The notes: generated by a model not told the origin, from the sequence alone. A stretch of 64,000 bases of DNA from Lolliginicoccus lacisalsi (GCF_014841105.1 NZ_JACYWE010000006.1:1-64000); one strand, 5' to 3'. Counted from the stretch's first letter, positions 49,683 to 59,019 are shown. A program made the numbers and translations.

Positions 49683-50447
49683 GTGAACATCTCCGGAAGC
49701 GCCGCCATCGTCACTGGCGCGGCATCGGGCCTCGGCGCCGCCACCGCGGCCGCCCTCGTCGAATCGGGCGCCACGGTCTACGGCCTTGATCTCGCCAGCT
49801 CGATCGAGCGTGCCGGCGCCGCCCCCGCCGGCATCACGCTCATCGCGACCGACGTCACCAGCGATACCGAGGTCCAGGCCGCGATCGAGCAGGTCGTGGC
49901 GGGCAGCGAGCCACTGCGCATCGCCGTCAACTGCGCCGGCGTCGGCTGGGCCGGACGCATCCTGTCCAAGCATGGCCCGCACGATCTCGAGCTGTTCCGC
50001 ACCGTCATCACCGTGAACCTGCTCGGCACGTTCAACGTGATGCGGCTCGCGGCCGAGGCGATCGCGAAGACCGAACCGATCGACGAGCACGGGCAGCGCG
50101 GCGTCATCATCAACACGGCATCGGTCGCGGCGTTCGAGGGGCAGGTCGGCCAGATCGCCTACAGCGCCTCCAAGGGCGGCGTGCATGGCATGACCGTGCC
50201 GGCCGCGCGCGACCTCGCCCAGTTCGGCATCCGGGTCAACACCATCGCCCCGGGCATCGTCGATACCCCCATGCTCGCCGGGGTCACCGAGGAGTACCGG
50301 CTCGGACTCAGCGAGGGCGTGCCGTTCCCCAAGCGCCTCGCCCAGCCCGCCGAGTTCGCCCAGCTCGCACGGATGATCGTCGAGCATGATTACATCAACG
50401 GCGAGACCATCCGCATGGATGGCGCGCTGCGCATGGCCCCGCGCTAG
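49683..50447 (+). CDS. Short-chain dehydrogenase, 3-hydroxyacyl-CoA dehydrogenase type 2-like
   Basis: A 254-residue classical SDR. The cofactor motif [12 protein letters not shown], acidic Asp after the second strand (GLDLAS, NAD preference), NCAGVGWAG, the catalytic Ser in [12 protein letters not shown], and [12 protein letters not shown] with the Tyr-Lys pair are all present; [10 protein letters not shown] follows. The segment after NAG and the Phe/Glu-Gly-Gln motif resemble human HSD17B10-type 3-hydroxyacyl-CoA dehydrogenases. Substrate therefore likely a beta-hydroxyacyl-CoA or steroid. GTG 49683 with GGAAGGACATCCTC upstream. Confidence 0.88.
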   Translation: MNISGSAAIVTGAASGLGAATAAALVESGATVYGLDLASSIERAGAAPAGITLIATDVTSDTEVQAAIEQVVAGSEPLRIAVNCAGVGWAGRILSKHGPHDLELFRTVITVNLLGTFNVMRLAAEAIAKTEPIDEHGQRGVIINTASVAAFEGQVGQIAYSASKGGVHGMTVPAARDLAQFGIRVNTIAPGIVDTPMLAGVTEEYRLGLSEGVPFPKRLAQPAEFAQLARMIVEHDYINGETIRMDGALRMAPR

Positions 50448-50470
50448 CGGTCGATCCCGCGCCGGTCCAT

Positions 50471-50511
50471 CCACTGGTGCAGGACCCCTGTTGCAGGGGC
50501 CACACCAGTGG
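50471..50511 (+). terminator. Compound hairpin between the SDR gene and ilvD
   Basis: Outer stem CCACTGGTG/CACCAGTGG and inner stem CCCCTG/CAGGGG around loop TTG, 23 bp after the SDR stop and 55 bp before ilvD. It may terminate the SDR transcript or act as an attenuator in the ilvD leader; no run of branched-chain codons is seen, so termination is favoured. Confidence 0.6.
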
Positions 50512-50566
50512 GGAGAACAATGGGCTGCGGATAGCCAGCCCGCACCAGGACCGCCGAGGAGAACAG

Positions 50567-52273
50567 ATGACGACGAACAGCGACGAGGTCGACATCAAGC
50601 CGCGCAGCCGCGACGTGACCGACGGCCTGGAGCGCGCCGCCGCGCGCGGCATGCTCCGGGCGGTCGGGATGTCCGACGAGGACTTCACCAAGCCACAGAT
50701 CGGCGTGGCCTCCTCGTGGAACGAGATCACCCCGTGCAACCTCTCCCTCGATCGGCTCGCCAAGGCCTCCAAGGACGGGGTGTATGCCGCGGGGGGCTAC
50801 CCGATGGAGTTCGGCACGATCTCCGTCTCCGACGGCATCTCCATGGGCCATGAGGGCATGCACTTCTCGCTGGTCTCGCGCGAGATCATCGCCGATAGCG
50901 TCGAGACAGTGATGAGCGCCGAGCGCCTCGATGGCTCGGTGCTGCTCGCGGGGTGCGATAAGTCGCTGCCCGGCATGCTGATGGCCGCGGCGCGCCTCGA
51001 GCTCGCCTCGGTGTTCCTCTACGCCGGATCGATCCTGCCGGGCTGGGTGAAGCTCTCCGACGGCACCGAGAAGGAAGTCACCATCATCGACGCCTTCGAG
51101 GCCGTCGGCGCATGCTCGCGCGGCCTGATGAGCCGCGCGGACGTCGACGCCATCGAGCGGGCCATCTGCCCCGGCGAGGGCGCCTGCGGTGGCATGTACA
51201 CCGCCAACACCATGGCGAGCGCTGCCGAGGCGATGGGCATGTCGCTGCCCGGCAGCGCGGCGCCACCCGCGACCGATCGGCGCCGCGACGGCTTCGCCCG
51301 CAGGTCCGGCGAGGCCGTGGTGAACATGCTGCGCCGCGGCATCACCACCAAGGACATCCTCTCCAAGGAGGCGCTCGAGAACTCGATCGCCGTGGTCATG
51401 GCGCTCGGCGGCTCCACCAACGCGGTGCTGCACCTGCTCGCCATCGCCAACGAGGCCCAGGTCGAGCTCACCCTCGACGACTTCGCGCGCATCGGGCGCA
51501 CCGTGCCCCACCTCGCCGATGTCAAGCCGTTCGGCCAGTACGTCATGACCGACATCGACAAGATCGGCGGCGTCCCCGTCGTCATGAAGACCCTGCTCGA
51601 CGCTGGCCTGTTGCATGGCGATTGCCTCACCGTCACCGGCAAGACCGTGGCGGAGAACCTCGCCGGGATCCGCCCGCCCGACCCAGATGGCAAGGTTCTC
51701 CGTGCGCTCGGCAAGCCCATCCATCCCACCGGCGGCATCACGATCCTCCACGGCTCCCTCGCACCGGGAGGCGCCGTCGTGAAGTCCGCCGGGTTCGATA
51801 CCGACGTCTTCGTCGGGACCGCGCGAGTGTTCGAGCGCGAGCGTGCTGCCCTCAATGCGCTCGAGGACGGCACGATCACCGCCGGGGATGTCGTCGTGAT
51901 CCGCTACGAGGGCCCCAAGGGCGGGCCCGGAATGCGGGAGATGCTCGCGATCACCGGTGCCATCAAGGGTGCCGGGCTCGGCAAGGATGTCCTGCTCATC
52001 ACCGATGGCCGGTTCTCCGGAGGCACGACCGGGCTGTGCGTGGGGCACATCGCGCCCGAGTCCGTGGACGCTGGCCCGATCGCGTTCGTGCAGGACGGGG
52101 ACGAGATCCGCCTCGATGTCGCTAATGGGCACCTCGACCTGATGGTGGACGAGGCCGAGCTCGCTCGGCGGAAGGAAGGCTGGGCCCCGCTGCCACCGCG
52201 ATACGAGCGCGGCGTGCTCGCCAAGTACGCCAAGCTGGTGGGCTCGGCATCCCATGGCGCGGTGTGCGGCTAG
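50567..52273 (+). CDS. ilvD: Dihydroxy-acid dehydratase
   Basis: A 568-residue iron-sulfur dehydratase of the branched-chain amino acid pathway, converting 2,3-dihydroxy-isovalerate and -methylvalerate to 2-keto acids. Cluster and Mg ligands: Cys in [27 protein letters not shown] and [14 protein letters not shown]; also [33 protein letters not shown] and the C-terminal [26 protein letters not shown] 50567 ([20 protein letters not shown]) is used with GAGGAGAA upstream; an extension to 50477 crosses the hairpin. Directly upstream of a cobalamin riboswitch. Confidence 0.97.
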   Translation: MTTNSDEVDIKPRSRDVTDGLERAAARGMLRAVGMSDEDFTKPQIGVASSWNEITPCNLSLDRLAKASKDGVYAAGGYPMEFGTISVSDGISMGHEGMHFSLVSREIIADSVETVMSAERLDGSVLLAGCDKSLPGMLMAAARLELASVFLYAGSILPGWVKLSDGTEKEVTIIDAFEAVGACSRGLMSRADVDAIERAICPGEGACGGMYTANTMASAAEAMGMSLPGSAAPPATDRRRDGFARRSGEAVVNMLRRGITTKDILSKEALENSIAVVMALGGSTNAVLHLLAIANEAQVELTLDDFARIGRTVPHLADVKPFGQYVMTDIDKIGGVPVVMKTLLDAGLLHGDCLTVTGKTVAENLAGIRPPDPDGKVLRALGKPIHPTGGITILHGSLAPGGAVVKSAGFDTDVFVGTARVFERERAALNALEDGTITAGDVVVIRYEGPKGGPGMREMLAITGAIKGAGLGKDVLLITDGRFSGGTTGLCVGHIAPESVDAGPIAFVQDGDEIRLDVANGHLDLMVDEAELARRKEGWAPLPPRYERGVLAKYAKLVGSASHGAVCG

Positions 52274-52289
52274 TATTCGAGCTGCACCT

Positions 52290-52400
52290 ATCGACATTGC
52301 CGGGAACCCGGTGGGAATCCGGGGCGGTCGCGCCACTGTGACCCCGCTGCCAGCCACGCTGGCCACGCGGGGAAGCCCAGACCTCGGCAATGCCGGTCAC
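52290..52400 (+). promoter_or_regulatory. Cobalamin (B12) riboswitch
   Basis: Conserved parts in order: a closing stem CATTGCCG (52295-52302) pairing with CGGCAATG (52385-52392), GGTGGGAATCCGGGGCGGTC, the B12-box-like GCCACTGTGACC and the characteristic GGAAGCCCAGACC. It lies just 38 bp before the cbtB start, so binding probably controls translation or termination before the AGGAGG at about 52430. Ligand inferred as adenosyl- or hydroxocobalamin. Confidence 0.92.
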
Positions 52401-52438
52401 CATCCGCGATTGGGACGCGACGATCCCAGGAGGAACCC

Positions 52439-52633
52439 ATGACAATCCAATCGACACCGCGCGCGAGCAGCCATCCGGTGCGCGCCGCGCTGATCGCCCT
52501 CGCCATCATGGCTGGCGCCGCCGTCGTGCTCTACATCGTGGCCTTCGAGCAAGGTGCCCTCACCGGCACCGGAATGCTGATGCACGAGCTGATGCACGAC
52601 GGCCGCCACCTGATGGGCGTGCCATGCCACTGA
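52439..52633 (+). CDS. cbtB: CbtB, small subunit of a predicted cobalt transporter
   Basis: A 64-residue protein with one transmembrane helix (AALIALAIMAGAAVVLYIVAF) and a His-rich C terminus MLMHELMHDGRHLMGVPCH, the typical CbtB layout in which the histidines probably bind Co2+. ATG 52439 has AGGAGG five bases upstream, within reach of the riboswitch. It overlaps cbtA by 10 bp, so both are one translational unit. Function as a B12-controlled cobalt importer is a prediction for the family, supported here by the riboswitch. Confidence 0.92.
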   Translation: MTIQSTPRASSHPVRAALIALAIMAGAAVVLYIVAFEQGALTGTGMLMHELMHDGRHLMGVPCH

Positions 52634-53409
52634 CCGACCAAACGACCGTCCACGGCGTTGCTGCTGCGGATCGTCCCCTGCGGGGGTCGCTCGGCTCCCT
52701 GGTGCTGCGCGGGCTGGCCGCCGGCGCGATCGCCGGGATCGCTGCGGGCGCGGTCGCGTTCCTGCTCGGCGAGCCGCTGATCGATGCGGCCATCGCCATC
52801 GAGGAGGCCGTCGCCCACACCGAGGGGACGTCCCACGATCACGGCGAGGATGCCCTGATCAGTCGTGCCGGGCAGAAGCTCGGCCTGTTCCTCGCCACCA
52901 CCCTGATCGGCATGGCTCTGGGCGCCATCGTCGCGGTGATCGCCCACCACGCCCGCCGCCGCGTCGCCATGAGTGGCCCGGCACTGGTGCTCGCCATCGC
53001 CGGGTGCGGCTGGCTCGCCCTCGAGGCGGTGCCATTCTTCAAGTACCCCGCCAACCCTCCCGCGGTGGGTGACCCGGCGACGATCACCGAACGGACGCTC
53101 CTGTGGTGCGGGATCGTCCTCGTGGGCCTCGTTGCCATCGGCGCGGGCATCCTCGCGCGCTCCTGGGTACCAGCGCGGACCGGGAGCGAGCTGCGCGCCC
53201 TGGCATCGATCGCGGGCTTTCTCGCCGTGGTATCGGCTGGGTATATCGTGCTGCCCGCCGTCGACGAGGTAGGCGCCGGATTCCCCGCGAGCCTGCTGTG
53301 GGACTTCCGGATGGCCTCGCTGCTCGTCCAGGGCACGTTGTGGCTCATTCTTGGTGCGGCGTTCGCGCTGCTCAGCGAGCGTGCCGCGCAGCGAATAGCA
53401 CTGGACTAG
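52624..53409 (+). CDS. cbtA: CbtA, large subunit of a predicted cobalt transporter
   Basis: A 261-residue membrane protein with about five to six transmembrane helices. LRGLAAGAIAGIAAGAVAFLLGEPLIDAAIAIEE with a following His-rich loop (HTEGTSHDHGED) starts the family-typical N-terminal part; later LALEAVPFFKYPANPPAVGDPATITERT is a CbtA signature and LPAVDEVGAGFPASLLWDFRMASL closes it. Works with CbtB, both under the cobalamin riboswitch. ATG 52624 overlaps cbtB; the longer frame from 52390 lies inside the riboswitch and is rejected. Element copy 3 starts 47 bp downstream. Confidence 0.93.
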   Translation: MPLTDQTTVHGVAAADRPLRGSLGSLVLRGLAAGAIAGIAAGAVAFLLGEPLIDAAIAIEEAVAHTEGTSHDHGEDALISRAGQKLGLFLATTLIGMALGAIVAVIAHHARRRVAMSGPALVLAIAGCGWLALEAVPFFKYPANPPAVGDPATITERTLLWCGIVLVGLVAIGAGILARSWVPARTGSELRALASIAGFLAVVSAGYIVLPAVDEVGAGFPASLLWDFRMASLLVQGTLWLILGAAFALLSERAAQRIALD

Positions 53410-53456
53410 CCGGCTCGGCCCGGGCCGTGGCCGGGTGCTGGTCGCGGCCGGGTGTC

Positions 53457-53526
53457 GGCAAACGCACCGGAAAACGCCAAACGCGATAGAAACCGACCTG
53501 GGATCTCCGCGGCTTCTATCGCGTTT
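53457..53526 (+). repeat. 70-bp palindromic element, copy 3
   Basis: Box of 22 bp (53457-53478, with GGCAAACGCACCGGAAAA), arm AAACGCGATAGAA (53479-53491), 22-bp spacer, arm TTCTATCGCGTTT (53514-53526). The pairing extends to CAAACG.../...CGTTTG. Plus orientation, opposite to copies 1 and 2. It lies 47 bp after the cbtA stop. Confidence 0.93.
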
Positions 53527-53626
53527 GCGGTGAAGCGGGCGGCACAGCAGCGGCCGGATGCGCACTGCCCCACGCGCCGGTACTGTGAACCGTGTCACAG
53601 CATTCTCGAGGATGGGGAGCACCCCG

Positions 53627-54436
53627 ATGATCGCACGCCGCGCCAGGAGCCTCCTGATCGCGTTCCTCGCCGGCATCGCGACCCTCGCGGGTGTCCCGGC
53701 TGTTGGTTCCGCGCAGGCACCACCGACCGTGGTGCTCGTCCACGGAGCCTTCTCCGACAAGACCAGCTGGGCGGCCGTGGAGGACACGCTGCGCGGAACC
53801 GGCTATCGCGCCATTGCCGTCGACAATCCACTGCGTGGCCCCGCGCATGACACTGCCGCGCTCAACGCGGTCCTCGACACCGTAGATGGACCTGTCGTGC
53901 TTGCCGGGCACTCCTACGGCGGGGTCGTCATCACGAATACCACCCATCCCAGCGTCGAGGCACTCGTCTACGTGGCGGGCATCGCGCCAGTCCCTGGGGA
54001 GCCCGCGCAGCTCACGATCGATCCGATCCGCTATCCCGAGGGCAAGCTCCTGCCGCCCGTCGTGCAGCCCCGCATCGTTTCCGACGACACCAACCTGCTC
54101 GGCACCAACATCGATCTGGTCATCGACCCCGACCGGTTCCGTGAGGCATTCGCCGCTGATCTGCCCGAGCAGCAAGCGCGCGAGCTCGCCGAGAACCAGA
54201 GATCGTTCGCCCTCACCGCGAACCTCGAGCCCGTCACCCACGCTGCGTGGCAAACCGTGCCCAGCTGGTATGTGATCCCGCGCCAGGACATGGCGGTGCC
54301 TACCCGCGCCCAGCGCGTTATGGCCGAGCGCGCCGGTGCCACTGCTACTGAAGTCGATGGCGCGCATGCGATCCACATCTCGCGTCCCGACGTGGTCGCC
54401 GAGACGATCATGGATGCGGCCAGCAGCACCCGCTGA
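53627..54436 (+). CDS. Exported alpha/beta hydrolase
   Basis: A 269-residue predicted secreted serine hydrolase. A signal peptide (MIARRARSLLIAFLAGIATLAGVPAVGSAQA) precedes the hydrolase domain: VVLVHGAFSDKTSWAAVEDTL (oxyanion strand), nucleophile Ser in VVLAGHSYGGVVI, and catalytic His in VDGAHAIHISRPD. This matches the small group of alpha/beta hydrolases similar to salicylate-esterase/plant methylesterase-like proteins. ATG 53627 has GGGGAG seven bases upstream. Substrate unknown. The gene is flanked by two same-orientation copies of the 70-bp element (3 and 4), suggesting a movable or recombined unit. Confidence 0.85.
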   Translation: MIARRARSLLIAFLAGIATLAGVPAVGSAQAPPTVVLVHGAFSDKTSWAAVEDTLRGTGYRAIAVDNPLRGPAHDTAALNAVLDTVDGPVVLAGHSYGGVVITNTTHPSVEALVYVAGIAPVPGEPAQLTIDPIRYPEGKLLPPVVQPRIVSDDTNLLGTNIDLVIDPDRFREAFAADLPEQQARELAENQRSFALTANLEPVTHAAWQTVPSWYVIPRQDMAVPTRAQRVMAERAGATATEVDGAHAIHISRPDVVAETIMDAASSTR

Positions 54437-54499
54437 CCGCCTCGCAGCTCAGGGCTCGTCGCTTTCGGTCGCCCCGGCGGCTCGAGGCAGCCAAGTTGC

Positions 54500-54569
54500 G
54501 GCAAAAGCACCGGAAGCGGTCAAACGCGATAGAAAATGTGCCGCGATCTCTGCGGCTTCTATCGCGTTT
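54500..54569 (+). repeat. 70-bp palindromic element, copy 4
   Basis: Box (54500-54521, with GGCAAAAGCACCGGAAG), arm AAACGCGATAGAA (54522-54534), 22-bp spacer and arm TTCTATCGCGTTT (54557-54569). Same orientation as copy 3, about 1.04 kb away on the other side of the hydrolase gene. The convergent nuclease gene ends 101 bp further. Confidence 0.93.
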
Positions 54570-54581
54570 GGCGCGCGGGAA

Positions 54582-54639
54582 GCGGGCGACCGCGATGCCC
54601 GGCCCCACCGCGCGCAGGGCGGCGGGCGACCGCGATGCC
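54582..54639. repeat. 18-bp direct repeat beside element copy 4
   Basis: GCGGGCGACCGCGATGCC at 54582-54599 is repeated exactly at 54622-54639, 40 bp apart. Like the 23-bp repeat beside copy 2, it lies next to the right-hand arm of an element when read in element orientation. Confidence 0.88.
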
Positions 54640-54669
54640 GGGCGCCATCGCGCGGGGCGGCCTGCCCGA

Positions 54670-56334
54670 CTAGTCCCGCGCCTCGTCATCAAGCTCGGCG
54701 CGGTAGCGCGTGTCGAGCTCCTCCTCCGTGGGCACCTCCAGCACCCTGGGCGAGTCCATCCACTCCCGCAGCACGCGCGTGGCCCAGACGTCGTCCTCGT
54801 TGTAGCGCAGGAGCCGTTGCTGCTGGTCGGGCACCGGGGGGCCGCCCTCGTACCCGACGGCGTCCCGGTACCAGCTCATCGAGGCCTCGCCACCAGCATC
54901 GGGATCGTGCCAGGAGAATCCCGCGACCGGGGCGACCTTCTTGAGGCCGCGCCCGTGGGGGCAGAGGAATTGCTCCTGCACGGCATCGAGCATGTCGACC
55001 CATTCCTCGGAATTGATGAAGCGGGTGACCTCCGCGACCGAGGGCATGTCGTTCATGCCTCGGAAGCGTTGCGCGGACTCGATAAGCCAGCGGTTCTCGG
55101 CGTTCTTCGAGTAGCAGTAGGCCGCGAAGGTGAGCCCTCGCTGCGCGGCGTCCCGGCGGATGCTGGTCAGCCACTCCCAGAACTCGGCGAAGTTGCGGCC
55201 CTCCTCGCGGGTGGGCAGCGGATCCCAGGTGACGAATGGCCGATACTGCGGTTCGCTGTCCCGCTCGGTGAGCAAGGTGCCCCAGAGGTAGGCGCCGTGA
55301 TCCTGGTAGCTCTCCATGTCGATATCGACCTCGATGTCGGCGCGGCGAACCTGGGGCCACTCGACCATCCGGATCAGGGGAACGTCGTGGAGCCACGCCC
55401 GGGCGAAGGCCTGGACATGGCCGAAGGGCACGCCATGCCACGCGGCGGGCGCGCTGGCGCTCGTGCTCGCGAGAGCGTCGATGGTGGGGAGGCCAGCTTC
55501 GCGCAGCATGTCGGCCTGCGCTCCGTTGACCACCAGTGATACGTCGTGGGACTCCTCGAGCCGGGTCTTGCAGTGCGGCCACCATTCGCACATCTTGCAC
55601 TCCCCCACGCGGTCCGGGGAGGTGCGGGCGCGCCCGGCGACGATGTCACGGCGGTCGGCGAGCCGGAAGTCGTACTCGGCGAGCACGCTGCGGCCGTAGG
55701 CGGGGGTCTCGCGGCCGAGGTCGTGGGCGAGGATGCAGTCCGCGTCGTAGCCGATGACACCACCGATGGCGCGCGGCGCGGCCAGGCCCACGGACTCGAG
55801 GATGCGATAGAGATGCGCGAGGCGGAACTGGTCGCGCGGCTGGCTGCGTATCCTGCGGCGCTGGTCCGGCCGTGGATCGAACCGGGTCACTGGTGATGTC
55901 ATCGCGCCAGAACCAGGGTCGGTCACCTTGTGGTTGACGACGATGACGGGGATGTAGCCGGTGCCCCCGGGATCCCGCACCAGCAGCTCGGCTCCGCCAC
56001 GGCGACCGTTCTCGTCGACGGGCAGCACCGCGCCCCAGATCCACTGGAATCCCTCCGCGCAGGCAGCAAGGGTATCGTTGGCGCGCTCGCGCATCGCCTG
56101 ATCAGGGTCGATGGCGATCCAGCCCTCGTGATGGTGGGCGGCCATCATCTCGCGCACGGTGCGGCGGTGCAGCGCGGCGGCCTCCCGTCGCTGGACGGCT
56201 CCCGCGGGGATGGGGCGGCGCGCCAATTCGCTCATTCCCGCCCCAGCAGCGGTGGCGTCAAGGTGTACTCGATGGCGGCATCGGGAAACGACGCTCGCAT
56301 CAAGGAGGACGCGGACACCAGACTGCGGGTTCAC
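54670..56334 (-). CDS. TM0106-family RecB-like nuclease
   Basis: A 554-residue protein of the TM0106 family, which fuses a RecB/PD-(D/E)XK-like nuclease with a Cys cluster to an RNase H-like domain. DASVVSRCRHRVHLD at the start supplies the first Cys; CKMCEWWPHCKTR after about residue 270 supplies three more, an AddB/RecB-type Fe-S pattern. In the C-terminal half IEVDIDMESYQDHGAYLWG and LLRYNEDDVWATRVLREWM resemble DEDD exonuclease motifs. Role in DNA repair or metabolism inferred. Likely start GTG 56334 (VNPQSGVRVLLDASV); an alternative frame start at 56406 has no such support. Convergent with the hydrolase. Confidence 0.82.
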   Translation of the reverse strand: MNPQSGVRVLLDASVVSRCRHRVHLDATAAGAGMSELARRPIPAGAVQRREAAALHRRTVREMMAAHHHEGWIAIDPDQAMRERANDTLAACAEGFQWIWGAVLPVDENGRRGGAELLVRDPGGTGYIPVIVVNHKVTDPGSGAMTSPVTRFDPRPDQRRRIRSQPRDQFRLAHLYRILESVGLAAPRAIGGVIGYDADCILAHDLGRETPAYGRSVLAEYDFRLADRRDIVAGRARTSPDRVGECKMCEWWPHCKTRLEESHDVSLVVNGAQADMLREAGLPTIDALASTSASAPAAWHGVPFGHVQAFARAWLHDVPLIRMVEWPQVRRADIEVDIDMESYQDHGAYLWGTLLTERDSEPQYRPFVTWDPLPTREEGRNFAEFWEWLTSIRRDAAQRGLTFAAYCYSKNAENRWLIESAQRFRGMNDMPSVAEVTRFINSEEWVDMLDAVQEQFLCPHGRGLKKVAPVAGFSWHDPDAGGEASMSWYRDAVGYEGGPPVPDQQQRLLRYNEDDVWATRVLREWMDSPRVLEVPTEEELDTRYRAELDDEARD

Positions 56335-56438
56335 GATGACGAACCCTATTCCCTGTCCTAGGGTAGAAGCGAATATGGTCACTGATCGTCCACCGGCGAG
56401 CACCACGGATCACGCCGCCATGAGGGAGGAAGACTCGA

Positions 56439-57113
56439 ATGGGTTTGTTCAGCAAGAAACCCAGTCGCGCGACACGCAAGGCGGAGGCCAAGGCTCTCAA
56501 GGCCAAGGCCAAGACCGAGGCACGGCTGGCGGCGCGCAACGATTCCCGCAACGCTGCCCGGGCCATGAAGTTCGAGCGCAAGCTGGCCAAGCAGGAGGAC
56601 AAGGCGCGCAGGCGTGCGGAGAAGGCGAGCATGAAGGTCTCCGAGAACGACCTGAGGATCGCCGAGCAGAACGCCAAGGCCGCTGCGGAAGGGAAGCTGA
56701 CAGTGCATCGCGCGAAGCGGATCGTGGGCGTCACACGGATCCTCGCCCCTGTGCTCGTTCCCGTGGTGTATCGAGGCGTTACCTCGGCACGCGGCTATCT
56801 CGACACTCGTCGTGCTCGCAACTACGGCGTTCCGGTGGAGGATCTTGGCAAGTTCACCGGGTACGGCGCGAAGCTGGGCGCGCGGATCTCCGGCGCCGAG
56901 GCCTCGACGCGGGAGGTCCATGATCGCGATCCGAAGAACGCGGAGGTCAAGCAGTTCACCGAGGCCATCACGTCTCGCCTCGATGAGCTGAACACCGCAG
57001 TGCGCGCCGCGGAGCGGATGGCACCTGCGCGTCGCCGGGCGGCTCACCAGGCCATCGCCACCGAGCTCGACGGCATCGAGGCGGACCTGCTCGCCCGCCT
57101 GGGCGTTCGCTAG
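56439..57113 (+). CDS. DUF6474 family protein
   Basis: A 224-residue protein with a very basic, Ala/Lys-rich N-terminal half predicted as one long helix or coiled coil (SRATRKAEAKALKAKAKTEARLAARNDSRNAARAMKFERKLAKQEDKARRRAEK), followed by a hydrophobic stretch (ILAPVLVPVVYRGVTSARGYL) and an alpha-helical C terminus. This is the plan of actinobacterial DUF6474 proteins of unknown function. ATG 56439 with GGAGGAAGACTCGA upstream. Divergent from the nuclease gene and upstream of copC, not obviously part of a copper operon. Confidence 0.68.
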   Translation: MGLFSKKPSRATRKAEAKALKAKAKTEARLAARNDSRNAARAMKFERKLAKQEDKARRRAEKASMKVSENDLRIAEQNAKAAAEGKLTVHRAKRIVGVTRILAPVLVPVVYRGVTSARGYLDTRRARNYGVPVEDLGKFTGYGAKLGARISGAEASTREVHDRDPKNAEVKQFTEAITSRLDELNTAVRAAERMAPARRRAAHQAIATELDGIEADLLARLGVR

Positions 57114-57287
57114 CGCTTCCCGCACCAGGTCGCTTCCTCTGGGCCCGCTTCCTCCGGGGCCCGCTTCCTCCGGGGCCACGATGTGGCGCGCCTCCCTGCG
57201 GCGTGGTACTCAGGATTGAGCTCGCGCCTCGCTCGCCTGGCCCCGCCGCGGGGCAGGGTGCCACATGGCTTTCCAGGGAAGGATCTG

Positions 57288-57854
57288 ATGCATTCCACGC
57301 GTTCCGCTTTCTCGCTGCGCGCGATTGTCGCCATTCTCGCGGCGGTGCTGTCCCTCGGGGTGATCCTGCCGGCGGTCGCCTCGGCGCATGCCGCGCTGGT
57401 GGAGTCCGAGCCCGCTGCTGGCGCGAGCCTCGACGCCTCGCCCGGGCAAGTGCGGGTGACGTTCAACGAGCGGCTGCAGGAGGCATTCGCCGCGCTCACT
57501 GTCACGGGCCCCGAAGGGTCCCGGTGGTCGCTCGATGATGTGCGCGTCGAGGACTCGTCCGCGTTCGTCTCGGTGCGCGATCTCGGCCCGTCCGGCACCT
57601 ACACCATCGCCTACCGGGTCATTTCCGCCGATAGCCATCCAGTGAGCGGCACCGTCGAGTTCACGTTCGCGGGCAACGGAACCGAATCGACACCGTCGCC
57701 GGAGGGGGGCGATACCACCAGCGGGTTGCCCGCCAGTGGCGACCCTGATGCCGACGATTCCGCCATGCCGGTGTGGCCGTTCCTGATCGGCGCGGTCCTG
57801 GTCCTGCTGATCGGCGTTGCCGTCACGGTGATCTCGATGGCACGGCGGCGCTAG
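57288..57854 (+). CDS. copC: Copper resistance protein CopC
   Basis: A 188-residue exported, membrane-anchored CopC. The signal peptide ends SASAHA-like (AVASAHAALVESEPAAGASLDASPGQVRVTFNERL), so the mature protein starts with the His that binds Cu2+, and SADSHPVSGTVEFTF supplies the second His region. A Ser/Pro/Asp-rich linker leads to a C-terminal transmembrane helix (PVWPFLIGAVLVLLIGVAVTVI). ATG 57288 has GGGAAGGA upstream. It is followed 30 bp later by copD, with which it acts in copper uptake or resistance. Confidence 0.92.
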   Translation: MHSTRSAFSLRAIVAILAAVLSLGVILPAVASAHAALVESEPAAGASLDASPGQVRVTFNERLQEAFAALTVTGPEGSRWSLDDVRVEDSSAFVSVRDLGPSGTYTIAYRVISADSHPVSGTVEFTFAGNGTESTPSPEGGDTTSGLPASGDPDADDSAMPVWPFLIGAVLVLLIGVAVTVISMARRR

Positions 57855-57884
57855 CTTGATGGCGCTGGGCCCGATCGAGCACTG

Positions 57885-58859
57885 GTGACGCACGCTCCCG
57901 CGCGGGCAGCACCGCTCCTCGTGGGTCTCGCCGCGGTCGCGGTCGCGGGCGCATGCCTGGCCCTGCTGCTCGCTGCCCCCTCCCCGGCGGTCGTAGCTGT
58001 CGGCACGCGCGCGGCTTCCCTTGGAGCGGGAGTCGCCGCTCTCGGCCTGGCCGCCGTGGGCATCCTGCATCGCTCGGGCAGCGGGGCCGGCCATGGCAAG
58101 GCGCGAGCCGCCAGCCTGCACCGCAGGCAGTGGCGCCTGCTCCTGGCGGTGGCGCTGGCCTGGATGGCGCTGGTCGCCGCGCACGCGGTGGCGAGCGCGG
58201 CGGACCTGCTCGGCGTGCCGGTGCTGGGCTTGTCGCTGGCACGGCTCGGCGAGTACGCGGTCGGCATCACGGCGGGACGGATATCGCTCGTGGTGCTCGC
58301 CTGCATCGCGGTGCTCGCCGGGATAGCAATCGTCGCCGAGCGGGGTCCCGCTGGCGCCTGGGACGCTCCCGCGTGCTCGATCGCGGCTCTAGCCCTGGTG
58401 TGCGGTCCCGTGTCCGGGCATGCGACGCACAGCTCGGCGAGCGGGCTGCTCGTGGCAGTGCATGTATTGGCCGCGGGCTTGTGGTGCGGCGCGCTGGTGG
58501 CTATCGCCCTGACTGCCCGCTCGCGATCCGAATGGGCCGAAGCGCTGCCGATGTTCTCGCGGCTGGCTGGATGGTGCGTCCTCGTTCTCGCCGGCAGTGG
58601 CGTGGTGGCGGCATGGCTGGTCCTGCCTGGCCCCGGGGCACTGCCCGATACGGGCTATGGCCGGATACTGCTCGCGAAGACGGCCCTGCTGCTGGTCCTG
58701 GCGGGGCTGGGCTGGTGGGCGCGGGCAAACTGGGTCGGGCCGGCCGCCAGGCAGCAGCATGCGGCCCAGAGCTCGCTGCGGCGATCAGTGCTCGAGGTAG
58801 GCGTGATGGCACTGGCCCTGGGGCTCGCGGCGACGCTCGCGGCCACACCGCTGCCATAG
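57885..58859 (+). CDS. copD: Copper resistance protein CopD
   Basis: A 324-residue polytopic membrane protein of the CopD family with about eight hydrophobic segments; the conserved C-terminal portion includes SGHATHSSASGLLVAVHVLAAGLWCGALVAIAL with three His likely involved in copper passage, and LAGSGVVAAWLVLPG. Start GTG 57885, 30 bp after copC. Family members import copper for cuproenzymes together with CopC or YcnI-like proteins; no cytochrome oxidase gene is near. Confidence 0.88.
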   Translation: MTHAPARAAPLLVGLAAVAVAGACLALLLAAPSPAVVAVGTRAASLGAGVAALGLAAVGILHRSGSGAGHGKARAASLHRRQWRLLLAVALAWMALVAAHAVASAADLLGVPVLGLSLARLGEYAVGITAGRISLVVLACIAVLAGIAIVAERGPAGAWDAPACSIAALALVCGPVSGHATHSSASGLLVAVHVLAAGLWCGALVAIALTARSRSEWAEALPMFSRLAGWCVLVLAGSGVVAAWLVLPGPGALPDTGYGRILLAKTALLLVLAGLGWWARANWVGPAARQQHAAQSSLRRSVLEVGVMALALGLAATLAATPLP

Positions 58860-59019
58860 GCGGGCCATCTGCCGTGAATCGCCGGCGTGAGGTGCTGCCT
58901 TGGCGTCGCGGAGCTGTTGCTGGCTGTTATCGTCGAGCTACCAGGCTCCGCCCGGCCAGCCGGGGGCCAGGCCAGGCGGGAACCGGTTCGGCACTTCCAG
59001 GACGATGTAAGGACAGTTC

